A stretch of DNA of 52,635 nucleotides, taken from Acidobacteriota bacterium (GTDB lineage Bacteria > Acidobacteriota > Blastocatellia > Pyrinomonadales > Pyrinomonadaceae). The first letter of the stretch is position 1, and every line of letters starts with the position of its first letter. The notes beneath the pieces are model-generated. The model had not been told where the DNA came from. It saw nothing but the letters and a program-made list of their open reading frames with translations, and searched no databases. The DNA lies in NCBI GenBank assembly GCA_003222945.1, contig QHXM01000080.1, forward strand, positions 1 through 52,635. The letters are read 5' to 3'. Of this stretch, positions 21,523-32,014 are shown piece after piece. The position numbers and the translations under genes are program-made.

Positions 21523-22680
21523 ATGCTTGTCGGACTCGACGCCATCCCGCTCGCAAGCCCGCGCACAGGCGTCGGCCACTACACCTTCGAGCTTGCGCGC
21601 CATCTTGCTCTCATCGCTCCCGAAATTGAGTTTCAATTAGTCTCGCCCTTCCCGCTCGCATATGAGGTTCAGCGCGAAGCCGGGCTGGATTTACCCGCGA
21701 ATCTTCGATTCGTTCAGGCGAAAGCAAACGCGCTCAGGCGACGATGGTTTGCAGTCGGCCTTCCGCTCTACATCAGGCAATCAGGCTTCGATCTCTTTCA
21801 CGGCACAAACTACGAAGTGCCTTTGTGGGGCAAGTGTCCAAATGTTCTGACGATTCACGACCTCTCTCTGTTGCTGCACTCACAGACTCATGAAGAGCGG
21901 CTTGTGCGTAGAGGTCTTCGTCGCCTTCCCCTTATGGCTCGCGCGGCGCGCCGCATAATCACGGCCACCGAGAGTGTACGCGCCGAAATCTGCGAGCATC
22001 TCAGAGTTGACCCTAAGAAGATCGTCTGCACGCCTTATGCGCCACGCGATATTTTTCGCCCCGCGCCTCTGGAAGAGATAGTTGAGACCAAACAACGCTT
22101 GAAAATTGAGGACGACTTTATCCTCTTCGTCGGGACAATCGAGCCGCGAAAGAATCTCTTGACGCTCGTTCGCGCATTTGAAGAGATCACTCGCTCGACA
22201 CCTTTACGCCCGCAACTCGTCATAGCAGGCAAAGAAGGCTGGCTCAACGACGAGTTGTTCTCTAATATCAGGATGCAAGGTCTGGAAGATCGCCTGCGCT
22301 TCACTGGCTACATTCGAGATGAAGAGTTGCGCGCTCTCTATTCCGCTTGCCGCGCATTCGTCTATCCATCCATCTACGAAGGCTTCGGCCTGCCTACACT
22401 TGAAGCTATGGCGTGCGGCGCTCCTGTCATCACGAGCCGGATTCCGACTCTCCTTGAAACGGTCGGAACAGAGGCCGCGCGTCTGGTTCATCCGACAGAC
22501 GTTTCTGCGCTTGCCCGCAATATCGTTGAATTGTTGAATGATGAAAAAGAGCGGCAACGCCTTTCATCAGCGGGCCAGCGCCGCGCGGCTCAATTCTCAT
22601 GGGAGAAAACTGCGTGCGAGACTCTTGAGGTTTATAAAGAGGTACTGGAAAGAGACAGAATGCGGAATGATGAACGATGA
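21523..22680 (+). CDS. Glycosyltransferase family 4
   Basis: ILFVGTIEPRKNLLTLVRAFEE, FVYPSIYEGFGLPTLEAMACGAPVITS. Confidence 0.95.
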   Translation: MLVGLDAIPLASPRTGVGHYTFELARHLALIAPEIEFQLVSPFPLAYEVQREAGLDLPANLRFVQAKANALRRRWFAVGLPLYIRQSGFDLFHGTNYEVPLWGKCPNVLTIHDLSLLLHSQTHEERLVRRGLRRLPLMARAARRIITATESVRAEICEHLRVDPKKIVCTPYAPRDIFRPAPLEEIVETKQRLKIEDDFILFVGTIEPRKNLLTLVRAFEEITRSTPLRPQLVIAGKEGWLNDELFSNIRMQGLEDRLRFTGYIRDEELRALYSACRAFVYPSIYEGFGLPTLEAMACGAPVITSRIPTLLETVGTEAARLVHPTDVSALARNIVELLNDEKERQRLSSAGQRRAAQFSWEKTACETLEVYKEVLERDRMRNDER

Positions 22681-22738
22681 ATGCTGAACGAAACACAAAA
22701 CTTTTCTATTCATCATTCACCATTCACCATTTCTCTTC
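22655..22738. repeat. Heptad palindrome (GAATGAT type)
   Basis: GAATGATGAACGATGAATG ... CATCATTCACCATTCACC, imperfect inverted heptads. Confidence 0.7.
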
Positions 22739-22759
22739 TGTTTGCAGTCCACAGAAGCG

Positions 22760-24097
22760 ATGAAGTATTCTCCTGAACTAATGACTGACAGGGCTGATGA
22801 GTTGCGCGCACGCATTCTTGAGATGGTCTCGGAGTATTACTCCGCTGCATTTCCAGAGCGCGAATTCATTCCGGGCGAGACGCCTGTGCCAATCTCAGGC
22901 AAGGTCTTCGATGCAGCAGAGATTCAACTGCTTGTAGATGCGGGACTCGATTTCTGGCTGACTACAGGACGTTACGCTGCGCAATTTGAAGACGAATTCG
23001 CGCGAATCTTCACTCTTCGCCACGCGATGCTCACTAACTCAGGCTCTTCGGCAAACCTGCTGGCTTTAAGCTGTCTCACGTCGCCTTCTCTTAAAGACAG
23101 AGCTTTACGCGCGGGCGATGAAGTTATCACAGTCGCATCGGGTTTTCCAACGACAGTCAACCCGATCATTCAGAATGGCCTCGTGCCAGTCTTTCTTGAC
23201 GTTGAGATTCCAACCTACAACGTTGACGCGGGACAGCTTGAAGAGGCTAAAAGCTCCCGCACGCGCGCCGTAATCTTAGCGCACACGCTCGGCAATCCCT
23301 TCAACCTTGAGCGCGTTGCTGAGTTCGCCAGAAAAAATAACCTGTGGCTGATTGAAGATTGCTGCGACGCTGTTGGAGCGAAGTTTCAAGACCGGCACGT
23401 TGGCACGTTCGGCGATCTTGCGACCGTGAGTTTCTATCCGGCGCATCACATCACTATGGGCGAGGGCGGCTGCGTGTTGACGAATCGCCCTGCGCTTAAA
23501 ACCCTGATTGAATCGTTCCGTGATTGGGGGCGCGATTGCTGGTGCGTGCCCGGTGTTGCGAACACCTGCGGCAAACGATTTGAGTGGCAGTTGGGCGATC
23601 TTCCATTCGGCTACGATCACAAGTACACATACTCGCACATAGGCTACAACCTGAAGTTGACGGACATGCAGGCGGCAATAGGTGTGGCGCAACTTAAAAA
23701 ACTGCCGACGTTCATAGAAAAGCGCAGGCGTAATTTTCAGTTTCTCTACGAAGGCTTGAGCGACATGGAAGAGTTTTTCATTCTTCCTCAAGCAACGCAG
23801 GGCGCAGAGCCAAGCTGGTTCGGTTTTCCTCTTTCAGTGCGCGAGGGCGCACCCTTCACGCGTGATGAAGTCTTGCGATATCTGGATGATTACAAGATAG
23901 CTACGCGCCTTATCTTCGGCGGCAATCTACTGCGTCAGCCCGCGTACCTTGGCATTCGACACAGGAAGGTTGGCGACCTGTCGAATTCCGATTTCGTCAT
24001 GAACAACTCTCTGTGGATGGGCGTGTGGCCCGGACTCGACGAACGTATGCTCACGTTCGTGCTGGACAAATTGCACGAGATGGCTGCGAGGAGGTAG
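22760..24097 (+). CDS. rfbH: CDP-4-keto-6-deoxyglucose 3-dehydrase-type aminotransferase-fold enzyme (RfbH/E1)
   Basis: [34 protein letters not shown] (His in place of the PLP lysine), [45 protein letters not shown]. Confidence 0.92.
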   Translation: MKYSPELMTDRADELRARILEMVSEYYSAAFPEREFIPGETPVPISGKVFDAAEIQLLVDAGLDFWLTTGRYAAQFEDEFARIFTLRHAMLTNSGSSANLLALSCLTSPSLKDRALRAGDEVITVASGFPTTVNPIIQNGLVPVFLDVEIPTYNVDAGQLEEAKSSRTRAVILAHTLGNPFNLERVAEFARKNNLWLIEDCCDAVGAKFQDRHVGTFGDLATVSFYPAHHITMGEGGCVLTNRPALKTLIESFRDWGRDCWCVPGVANTCGKRFEWQLGDLPFGYDHKYTYSHIGYNLKLTDMQAAIGVAQLKKLPTFIEKRRRNFQFLYEGLSDMEEFFILPQATQGAEPSWFGFPLSVREGAPFTRDEVLRYLDDYKIATRLIFGGNLLRQPAYLGIRHRKVGDLSNSDFVMNNSLWMGVWPGLDERMLTFVLDKLHEMAARR

Positions 24098-24104
24098 ACG
24101 AGCT

Positions 24105-25037
24105 TTGCGCTGTCTTGTCACTGGCGCATCAGGCCATCTAGGTTCTCATCTCGTTGAGCGACTGCTGCGAGAGGGCGCTCAAGTCTTCGCGCTCGTAAGA
24201 CCCGATAGCGATTTATGGCGACTCGCAGGCGTGCTTGATCGAGTCGAATTGATTCGAGCAGATTTGTCAGACATTAAGCGCGCACAATCTTCTATCACTG
24301 AAGCGAAACCCGAAGCAACATTTCATCTGGCGTGGCGTGGCGTGACGAGTGGTTTCAAGAATGATGCCGAGCAGATTACGCTGAACGTCGCGGGAAGCCT
24401 CGAACTGTTCGAGACAGTCAAAGCAGCGGGCTGCAAGCTATGGGTTGGCGTAGGCTCACAGGCCGAATACGGCGCGCATAATAAGATTCTGACTGAAGAG
24501 ACGCCTATTCATCCCTCGACTGCTTACGGCGTAGCCAAATTGTGCGTCGGCCTGCTCACGAAAAAACTCTGCGAGCTATCAGGCATACGCTTCCTTTGGC
24601 TGCGGCTGCTTGCTATATACGGGCCGAAGGATGATGAGAGACACTTGATTCCTTCCGTGATTCGTCGCTTGCTTGCTGGCGAGTGTCCGAGACTTACTTC
24701 CGGCGAGCAGAAGTGGGATTATCTTTATGTACGGGACGCAGCGGACGCAATCTACAGGGCTGCCGCGACGACGGGCGCTCACGGCGTTTTCAATCTAAGC
24801 TCAGGCGAGGCGCGCACAATCCGCAAGCTAGTCGAACAAATACGAAACATCATTGACCCGACGCTTCCGCTGGCTTTCGGTGAGATTCCGACGCCAGCGG
24901 ACCAGATCATGCACTTGCAGGCGGACATCTCGAAGTTGCGTGAAGCAACAGGCTGGACTCCGCAGACGAACCTTGAAGAGGGACTCCGGCAGACAATCGC
25001 GTGGAACAGGAAAGCGGCTGAAGTTGCAAAGTTATGA
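24105..25037 (+). CDS. NAD-dependent epimerase/dehydratase (SDR extended)
   Basis: TGASGHLGSHLVERLL; STAYGVAKLCVGLL (YxxxK). Confidence 0.9.
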   Translation: MRCLVTGASGHLGSHLVERLLREGAQVFALVRPDSDLWRLAGVLDRVELIRADLSDIKRAQSSITEAKPEATFHLAWRGVTSGFKNDAEQITLNVAGSLELFETVKAAGCKLWVGVGSQAEYGAHNKILTEETPIHPSTAYGVAKLCVGLLTKKLCELSGIRFLWLRLLAIYGPKDDERHLIPSVIRRLLAGECPRLTSGEQKWDYLYVRDAADAIYRAAATTGAHGVFNLSSGEARTIRKLVEQIRNIIDPTLPLAFGEIPTPADQIMHLQADISKLREATGWTPQTNLEEGLRQTIAWNRKAAEVAKL

Positions 25038-25852
25038 GCAATAGCTCTCTTAAAGAACTCGCCAGAACTATACGAGCGCACACCCTCTGCATGGTCCACA
25101 AATCGCGCGCCTCGCACGTCGGCACTTGCCTGAGCATGGCAGACCTGCTCGCAGTCCTCTACGGACAGATTCTAAGAGTTGATCCGGCTCGACCCCATTG
25201 GCCTGATCGTGATCGTTTCATTCTGAGCAAAGGGCACGGCGCGGCTATTGTCTATGCTGTTCTGGCAGAGCGCGGCTTCTTTCCTGCCAGTTGGCTTGAG
25301 ACCTATTGCGAGGATGACTCGAAGCTTGGCGGCCACATCACGCACGCTGATGTGCCCGGCGTTGAAGCTTCGACAGGCTCGCTCGGTCACGGACTCTCGA
25401 TTGGCTGCGGGATTGCTCTCGCAGCTAAGCATGATGACAAAGACTATCGCGTCTTCGTAATGCTGAGCGATGGCGAGTTGGACGAAGGCTCTGCGTGGGA
25501 AGCAATACTTTTCGCTCCGCATCACGGGCTTGATAATCTTATAGCCATCGTGGACTACAACAAGATTCAGAGCTTCGGCAGCGTTCGTGATGTGCTTGAG
25601 CTTGAGCCTCTAGCGGACAAATGGCGAGCGTTCGGCTGGGCTGTGCTGGAGATTGACGGGCATGATTACGAGCAGATCATTGATGCTCTATCAAACGTGC
25701 CAATGGAAGAAGGCAGGCCAACAGTCGTCATCGCTCACACGGTGAAAGGCAAGGGCGTGAGCTTTATGGAGGACCAGTTGGCGTGGCATTACAAGTCGCC
25801 GGATGATGAGCAACTCGCGCGAGCGTTGATTGAATTGGGAGAGAGCAATTGA
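25034..25852 (+). CDS. Transketolase, N-terminal (TPP-binding) subunit
   Basis: DRFILSKGHGAAIVYAVLAERG, SDGELDEGSAWEA; 4-nt overlaps with both neighbours. Confidence 0.95.
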   Translation: MSNSSLKELARTIRAHTLCMVHKSRASHVGTCLSMADLLAVLYGQILRVDPARPHWPDRDRFILSKGHGAAIVYAVLAERGFFPASWLETYCEDDSKLGGHITHADVPGVEASTGSLGHGLSIGCGIALAAKHDDKDYRVFVMLSDGELDEGSAWEAILFAPHHGLDNLIAIVDYNKIQSFGSVRDVLELEPLADKWRAFGWAVLEIDGHDYEQIIDALSNVPMEEGRPTVVIAHTVKGKGVSFMEDQLAWHYKSPDDEQLARALIELGESN

Positions 25853-26772
25853 GAACCGCTTTCATTGACACTTTGTGCGAGGTTGCGGAAAAGAATGAAC
25901 GCGTCTGGCTGCTCAGCGGCGATCTTGGCTACTCTGTGCTTGAAAGGTTCGCAGAGAAATTTCCGCAGCGCTTCTTAAACGTAGGCGTGGCCGAGCAGAA
26001 CATGATTGGCATAGCGGCTGGCCTTGCCATGAGCGGCCACATTGTCTTCACCTACTCAATCGCAAACTTTCCAGTCATGCGATGCCTCGAACAGATTCGC
26101 AACGATGTCTGCTTGCACAATCTAAACGTCAAGATCGTGGCGGTCGGCGGCGGCCTCGCATACGGACCAGCCGGGTACACGCATCACGCTCTGGAAGATT
26201 TGGCAGTGATGAGAGCGATGCCCGGTATGACGGTCGTAGCTCCGGGCGATCCCGTTGAAGCTAGACTTGCGACCAGAGCTATTGCGGACCATCCCGGACC
26301 ATGTTACCTGCGCCTGGGAAAAGCGGGCGAGCCTGTGGTGCACACGGTTGAGCCAAAGTTTCGCATAGGCGAAGCGATTGTCATGCGAAGTGGTGAGGAC
26401 GTGATTCTAATCAGCACGGGCGGGATGCTGGAAAGAGCGATTCGCGCGGCTGAGCTTTTATCCGACAGAGGAATCTCTGCTGGCGTTCTGAGTATGCACA
26501 CTGTAAAACCTCTGGACGAGAAGGCAATACACGGTGCGGCTCTTCGGACGCGACTCATCTGTGTTGTCGAAGAACATGGCGAGACGGGCGGCCTGTCTGA
26601 TGCGGTTGCACGCACACTTTCAGAGCATAATGCGACATGCGCTTTTGCAGCGCTTAATATTCCGGTCGAAGAGAACGGTAAGATTGGAAGCCAATCTTAT
26701 TTGGTTGAGCGTGCAGGATTGACTGCTGAGAGCATTAGCGAGCGCATCGCGCGGGCGTTGAAGCAACAATAG
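25849..26772 (+). CDS. Transketolase, C-terminal subunit
   Basis: FLNVGVAEQNMIGIAAGLAMSGHIVF, GAALRTRLICVVEEHGETGGLSDAVA. Confidence 0.95.
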   Translation: MRTAFIDTLCEVAEKNERVWLLSGDLGYSVLERFAEKFPQRFLNVGVAEQNMIGIAAGLAMSGHIVFTYSIANFPVMRCLEQIRNDVCLHNLNVKIVAVGGGLAYGPAGYTHHALEDLAVMRAMPGMTVVAPGDPVEARLATRAIADHPGPCYLRLGKAGEPVVHTVEPKFRIGEAIVMRSGEDVILISTGGMLERAIRAAELLSDRGISAGVLSMHTVKPLDEKAIHGAALRTRLICVVEEHGETGGLSDAVARTLSEHNATCAFAALNIPVEENGKIGSQSYLVERAGLTAESISERIARALKQQ

Positions 26773-26794
26773 TCCGAGTAAGCATTTGATTGTT

Positions 26795-27004
26795 TAATTA
26801 ATCCAAGTTGCAAGTTATAAGTTGCCACTAGCTGAAGCTAGTGGGACTGAGTACTCTCTTTCTTTCGGCTTTAGCCAAAGATTTCGGCTAAAGCCAATTC
26901 TATTTTAACCACACTTATCCACTTGGCTTGTGCTAGTGGCAACTTATCAGTTAGTAGTAACTGAAACTTTTCAAATATCTATAGCAAGCAACTTGGATTA
27001 ATTA
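26795..27004. repeat. About 210-nt multi-hairpin inverted element between convergent genes
   Basis: Outer arms TAATTAATCCAAGTTGC (26795-26811) / GCAACTTGGATTAATTA (26988-27004) are perfect; inner hairpins CCACTAGCTGAAGCTAGTGG and GGCTTTAGCC...GGCTAAAGCC. Confidence 0.92.
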
Positions 27005-28638
27005 GCGTAATAGCCCGGTCTCGTGCGAGCCGTTAAATCGGGCCGATTGAGTATCTGCACCTTTACCGTGTGCCACGAGCCGTCGCGCTTTTCGTCTGTA
27101 GGCTTAAAGCCCAGACTGTAAACTTTGCCCAGATCGTTTATCACCTGGTCATAGACGCCGTTCAGGTCTTCGACTTTGCTTGCCTTGTAATAAATCCCGC
27201 CGCTTTCGTCCGCGAGCAGAGCCAGAGTGTTGCGCGCGTTCTCATATATTCGCTTTGAGCCTGGGCCGGAAAACTCATCGAACTCTGTATCCAGGTATAT
27301 TGGAATGATGAGCGCGTCCGATTGACGGACTGCTTCCAGCAAGTCCGCAAAGCTTGTAACGGAGCCTGTGTTGAAAGGCAGCAAAGCGTTATCAGCGCCG
27401 TCGGTCATAAACACAACGGCTTTGCGCCGCCCATTTGACTTCGGACCGAGAACCTCGTCAAGCGTGAACTTCAATGCGTCCCAAACGTGCGAGCCGCCGA
27501 CGCCTTTCATCTTCTTCGTGCTCTTCAGAAGCTTTGCGCGGTCAGTCGTCAAGGGAGAGATGACGTTTACGTCAGATGAAAATGTAACAATCGCCAATCT
27601 GTCGGAGGAGCGTGCGGCCTCTATGAAACGCTCGGTTGTTTTGCGAATCAGGTCGCGCTTTTTCGCGGTCGAACCCGACAGATCAATTAAGAGCACCAGA
27701 TCGAAAGGCTCGTCCGTTGTTGCGAAATGCGTAATGGTCTCCTCGTGCCCGTCATCAAAGACGGCGAAGTCTTTTTGTTCGAGCGCGCCAACGAAAGCCT
27801 TAAGCCTGTTGTTATAGGCGCTCACGTTCAGGCTCACAAGGTTTGTGTTAACGCGGACAACGTCGCCTTCTGCTATTGGCTCTTCGTCTGGAAGATTGTC
27901 TGTGATTGTTTTTTGAATAGAGCTTTGTAATTTGTCTGTTGAGACACGGGCTGGAGGCGAAGGCGATTTTATTAGAGGCAGGCCGTAGATTCCTTGCAGA
28001 GCTTTAAGATATTCGGCCAGAGGCGGAAGCCCGTACTGATTTCTTCGAGCGTCAACGTGCGCTTCGTCTTCGATTGGCTGAAGAAGAAGGAAGCCGTTAA
28101 CGACAGACGCCTGTGTGCCGAACATCTGCTTTAGTCCTGCGCGCAGGCGCAAGCGGTCAACGAATCCGGCGAAGGCAGACTTCTCTATCTCACCACGTTT
28201 GACGGCAGCGACAATAACGGGCAGAAGCTCTCTTTGAAGCTCAAACGATTCGCTGTTCTTTAGTAGATAAAAGGCTGCGGCGACTCCGTCCTTTTCAACT
28301 TGGCTCAAGCTCGGCCAGCCGGACTCTTTCAGAATCTGACAGAGCCGCGCGCTATTATTTTCTCTTGCCTCGCGCAGCCGCTTCATCAACTCGTCGTCCT
28401 CGTAGCCCGCCCCGGTGGTCCGCTGAAAGAGTCTCTGGTTATCGGCCTTTAACTGCAAAAGCTCGTCTCTTAATTTCAAGTCGGTCTGCGCGGACGGCTG
28501 CGTGTTAGCCTGCGCGACCATCTTTTTTACTTCGTCACTTGTCAGGCACGTGGCCTGGCCGAAGATGGGTTGCGACCAAATAAAAAGGTAAGCGATTGCG
28601 ATTAGAATTTTGACGATTTTAAGCCGAAGGTCACGCAT
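26998..28638 (-). CDS. VWA-domain protein (VWFA-related acidobacterial type)
   Basis: Signal peptide MRDLRLKIVKILIAIAYLFIWSQPIFGQ; DLVLLIDLSGSTAKKRDLIRKTTERFIEAA (MIDAS DxSxS). Confidence 0.9.
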   Translation of the reverse strand: MRDLRLKIVKILIAIAYLFIWSQPIFGQATCLTSDEVKKMVAQANTQPSAQTDLKLRDELLQLKADNQRLFQRTTGAGYEDDELMKRLREARENNSARLCQILKESGWPSLSQVEKDGVAAAFYLLKNSESFELQRELLPVIVAAVKRGEIEKSAFAGFVDRLRLRAGLKQMFGTQASVVNGFLLLQPIEDEAHVDARRNQYGLPPLAEYLKALQGIYGLPLIKSPSPPARVSTDKLQSSIQKTITDNLPDEEPIAEGDVVRVNTNLVSLNVSAYNNRLKAFVGALEQKDFAVFDDGHEETITHFATTDEPFDLVLLIDLSGSTAKKRDLIRKTTERFIEAARSSDRLAIVTFSSDVNVISPLTTDRAKLLKSTKKMKGVGGSHVWDALKFTLDEVLGPKSNGRRKAVVFMTDGADNALLPFNTGSVTSFADLLEAVRQSDALIIPIYLDTEFDEFSGPGSKRIYENARNTLALLADESGGIYYKASKVEDLNGVYDQVINDLGKVYSLGFKPTDEKRDGSWHTVKVQILNRPDLTARTRPGYYAN

Positions 28639-28751
28639 AAAGCCGAAGAGAAGTTCACCCTTGATACAGTGGGGACAACAGTATAGCACGCTCGGACCTA
28701 TGGTATCATCCCGCTCTACTTCGAGCAGAGTGCGCGGTTGGGAATAATGGG

Positions 28752-29619
28752 ATGAGCGAGAGGCAGGAGGAGAAGACATCAACGAACGGCAACCAGGGGC
28801 CTGGCGCGCCGCTGGTCTCAATCGTCATCCCCGCGCTTAACGAAGAGGGAAACATCACGCGTCTTGAGAAGGAACTGCTCGCGGTCGTAAACACCCTGCC
28901 TTACAGGTTCGAGTTCATAGTCGTTGACAACAGCAGCACAGACCAAACGGGCGAACTGTTCAAGACAATCTGCGCGCGAGACCCACGTTGGAAATATCTT
29001 CGCTTCAGCCGCAACTTCACGGTCGAGATGTCCATCACGGCTGGCTATCATTACTCTTCGGGCGACGCAATCATCGTTCTCTATTCAGACCTGCAAGACC
29101 CGCCTGATGTCATTCCAAAATTTTTAGAAAAATGGCGCGAGGGCTACGATGTGGTTTACGGAGTCCGCACCGTTCGGACGGGCGATGCGCGCTGGCGAAA
29201 CCGCGCCGTCAAGATTGCCTATCGTCTGATAGGCTGGTTCTCGGACGTGCCGATTCCGAACGACATTCAACGCGATAACAAGTTTCTCTTTGCGCCCGCT
29301 GAGGCTCTTTACCTTGATGGGTACGATCATTCTTCTGCTCTCGATGATCGCAGCTAACGTTTATGCCTTGCTCTGGTTCACGGGGTCTCCGCCGCCGGGC
29401 ATCACAACGATCATAGTGCTGCTGCTCGTTGCGATAGGTCTGAATAGCATAGGCATAGGAATCCTGGGCGAGTACGTCGGAAGAACCTACGCGGAGAGCA
29501 AGCACAGGCCGCTCTATGTTGTGCAGGAGGCCGTTAACATAGAGTCGTCTATTCAGCAAGAGGTTGCGGTTGAGAGCAACTACGCCGATGAAGAGTCGGG
29601 TCAGTATAGCAGACAATAA
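28752..29619 (+). pseudogene. GT2 dolichol-phosphate-mannosyltransferase/GtrB-like glycosyltransferase, interrupted
   Basis: N-part VSIVIPALNEEGNI ... YSDLQDPPDVIP ... LIGWFSDVPIPND; C-part AITSFSLRPLRLFTLMG ... LGEYVGRTYAESKHRPLYVV in another frame. Confidence 0.88.
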
Positions 29620-29620
29620 G

Positions 29621-29655
29621 AAGAGGCCAGCTTTATTTCAAGCTGGCCTCTTTCA
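29621..29655. terminator. Bidirectional hairpin terminator between convergent genes
   Basis: AAGAGGCCAGCTT (29621-29633) / AAGCTGGCCTCTT (29640-29652), 13-bp perfect stem, 6-nt loop. Confidence 0.88.
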
Positions 29656-29676
29656 TTAAAGAATCTCTGTAAGAGT

Positions 29677-30513
29677 TTAGAACCGGTTGCGGTACTCCGT
29701 GGAATTAACGAAGCCGTTAATCATCGTGCGGTAATCACCCGTCTTGTCCATAGTCTTAATCCACTCTAAGTATAGAATGTCAGGATCGCGGCGTAGATAA
29801 CCGAAATACTGCATCACTACGAAAGCAGTGTTGTAGAACTTGTTATAAACGGCTGTGCTCTCTACAACGGCTCGAAGGAATTGTGCTCGTGTCATTGTCC
29901 CGTTCGGGAAGCCGATGCCAGGATCAACTCCAGCCGTCTGCACTACCGCGTCATGAAAAGCTGAATCACTCAAAGAGCCGTACTTCTGCTGAAACTCAGG
30001 TCTTGACATGAAGTCGCTGATAAAGGCTACTTTTGCAGCCTCCAACTGAGTGTCATCAAGGAAACCGCTGACACGACGTAGATCAGGCATGAACTCTTTA
30101 TAGAAAGCGTTGCGTCCCAAAGATGCTATGTAGAAGCGGAAGATGAAGTATCCTCTGCCTTGAAACTCCGGTGAGCGGAAAAAGTCTGATGAGACTTCTA
30201 TACGGTCGCAGGGCTGCGGATACTTTGAGCCGCAGTTAGTCAGTACATCCATCCATCCCTGAAAGCCTGCCGGTTCGGGCATACGGCTGAGAAAGTCGTT
30301 GTAGTGTTGCTGTATGAAGAAGTCGTTGTCGTCAATCGTGATGCGCTGGTTCGTTCCGGGACGCAGACGCAGGGGTTTGACCTTGATATCACCGTAGTAA
30401 AGATCGGACGGGAGATTCGGGTCGTCTGTGACAATCCTGAGCGTCGGCGCGCTCTGCCCGAACGCAGTTATAGCCGTGAGGGCGACTATTAAAATGGTAA
30501 TGGCGAATTTCAT
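29677..30513 (-). CDS. Secreted DUF4214-domain protein
   Basis: Signal peptide MKFAITILIVALTAITAFGQ; DUF4214 region closely matching the C-terminus of 13764..17051. Confidence 0.88.
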   Translation of the reverse strand: MKFAITILIVALTAITAFGQSAPTLRIVTDDPNLPSDLYYGDIKVKPLRLRPGTNQRITIDDNDFFIQQHYNDFLSRMPEPAGFQGWMDVLTNCGSKYPQPCDRIEVSSDFFRSPEFQGRGYFIFRFYIASLGRNAFYKEFMPDLRRVSGFLDDTQLEAAKVAFISDFMSRPEFQQKYGSLSDSAFHDAVVQTAGVDPGIGFPNGTMTRAQFLRAVVESTAVYNKFYNTAFVVMQYFGYLRRDPDILYLEWIKTMDKTGDYRTMINGFVNSTEYRNRF

Positions 30514-30764
30514 CTTAATGCTCCTAATCTTAAATAAATAAGAGGGAAGAATATCACGCTCAAAGAATGAGGAAGGACTTTCCATCATCGCCAAAGAAGA
30601 TGCTCAAAAAGCACTCTTCGGACGCCTTTTAGTTTAAGGCGGTCTGCTTCCCGGTGTCAACTTAATAGTTGTGATTGCGTAAGTATAGGAGGCATGAGCA
30701 GAGTGGTCAGTAAGAACAAAAAGCGTTCTTCTTTCCCTGCCCACTGCTCCTGCTTCCTATCCTT

Positions 30765-31934
30765 TCATCCTGCCCAATATGCCTGCGCATAAAGCGCCGC
30801 GTACATAAACATCATCGCGGCAAAGAGACTTACAACCGTTAAGCCCAGCCACACGCGCTTCTTGAATGCTTCGCCCATAATGATAAAGACAGGGAACGTT
30901 AACATCATATACCTTGTGAATGAGACGAAGCCCGCGTTGCCGCTTGATAGAATGTAAGGCATCAGCAAAGCCCCAAGCACATAAAGGCTGTACGCGGGAG
31001 GCAGAAGCTTTCTGAAGACCAGAAAAAGTACTGCGAAGAGAAGAAAGAACCAGGGGGCAATTGTCTCAGGCAGAAGCCCCACGCGCCACACGTCCGCCAG
31101 GTGTTGAAAAGGCTGCAACGTCAGGACCTCGAAAAGCTCGCGCAGCCCGCCCGAACCGTGCCACGCGCGCTTGGTCGTCCAGATAGCCTGTGGCCGGTTG
31201 AATGCCGCCCACAGATAGACGACGTACAGCCAGAAGCCGGATGTCGCCAGAAGCAAGCAGACAACACCGACTCTAACAAGACGCCTCAAATCTTTAGAGT
31301 ATGCGCGCCAGAGTTCCCACAAAAGGGGCGGCAGCAGAATCATGCTCATCAAGCGGGTCGCCAGCGCCAAGCCCACAAAGAGCGAGGCCAGAATGAATCG
31401 CCTGCGCCTGAGCATCAAAAAGAAACTGACTATCAGAAGAAGCCCGAGAGACTCCGTGTAGCCCGCGCTGAAGAAGAGAGACGTTGGAAAGAAGCAGAGA
31501 GCGGCCAGAGCGTAGTAGGCGACCTCGTCTCCGTAATCCTCTCTGATTAACTTTAGGAGCAGCGGGACGGCTATAAATATCAGTAGATTCGAGACGATCA
31601 CAAGAGCAGCGCCCGGCGCGACACCGAAGAGAACGAGCGGTTTGCAGAGCAGAGGATAGAGAGGATTGAAATTTACAGATTGCTGAACGAGGTCGTTGCC
31701 GTTATAGCTGTAGCCGTCACGAAGAATCTGTAGATACCATCCTCCGTCCCAGCGCAGCAGGTATTGATACCAGAGAAGATTGGCCTCGCCTGCGGCCATA
31801 GGGCTTGGCGGGATAAACCTGACGGAAAATATCAATGCTAGAAATAGAACTAAACGTGAGCCGACGAGGATTGCAAGAGCATATAGATATGCCCTGACGT
31901 TTGAGACCGGATTATGTGAGCTTGCGGGTTGCAT
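30765..31934 (-). CDS. PIG-V-like GT-C membrane mannosyltransferase
   Basis: LLRWDGGWYLQILRDGYSY ... VNFNPLYPLL and multiple TM segments. Confidence 0.82.
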   Translation of the reverse strand: MQPASSHNPVSNVRAYLYALAILVGSRLVLFLALIFSVRFIPPSPMAAGEANLLWYQYLLRWDGGWYLQILRDGYSYNGNDLVQQSVNFNPLYPLLCKPLVLFGVAPGAALVIVSNLLIFIAVPLLLKLIREDYGDEVAYYALAALCFFPTSLFFSAGYTESLGLLLIVSFFLMLRRRRFILASLFVGLALATRLMSMILLPPLLWELWRAYSKDLRRLVRVGVVCLLLATSGFWLYVVYLWAAFNRPQAIWTTKRAWHGSGGLRELFEVLTLQPFQHLADVWRVGLLPETIAPWFFLLFAVLFLVFRKLLPPAYSLYVLGALLMPYILSSGNAGFVSFTRYMMLTFPVFIIMGEAFKKRVWLGLTVVSLFAAMMFMYAALYAQAYWAG

Positions 31935-32014
31935 CTAAAAATAGTTCATCTAATTTTTGACAGTGCTTTCTCTGCACGCACTGAGCGCACAGAGAGGCCT
32001 GATACTTTTATCGT

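Noticed and set aside
22760-24097. Ordinary DegT aminotransferase
   Set aside because: The motif [14 protein letters not shown] has His where the PLP-binding Lys is expected, pointing to RfbH-type dehydrase.
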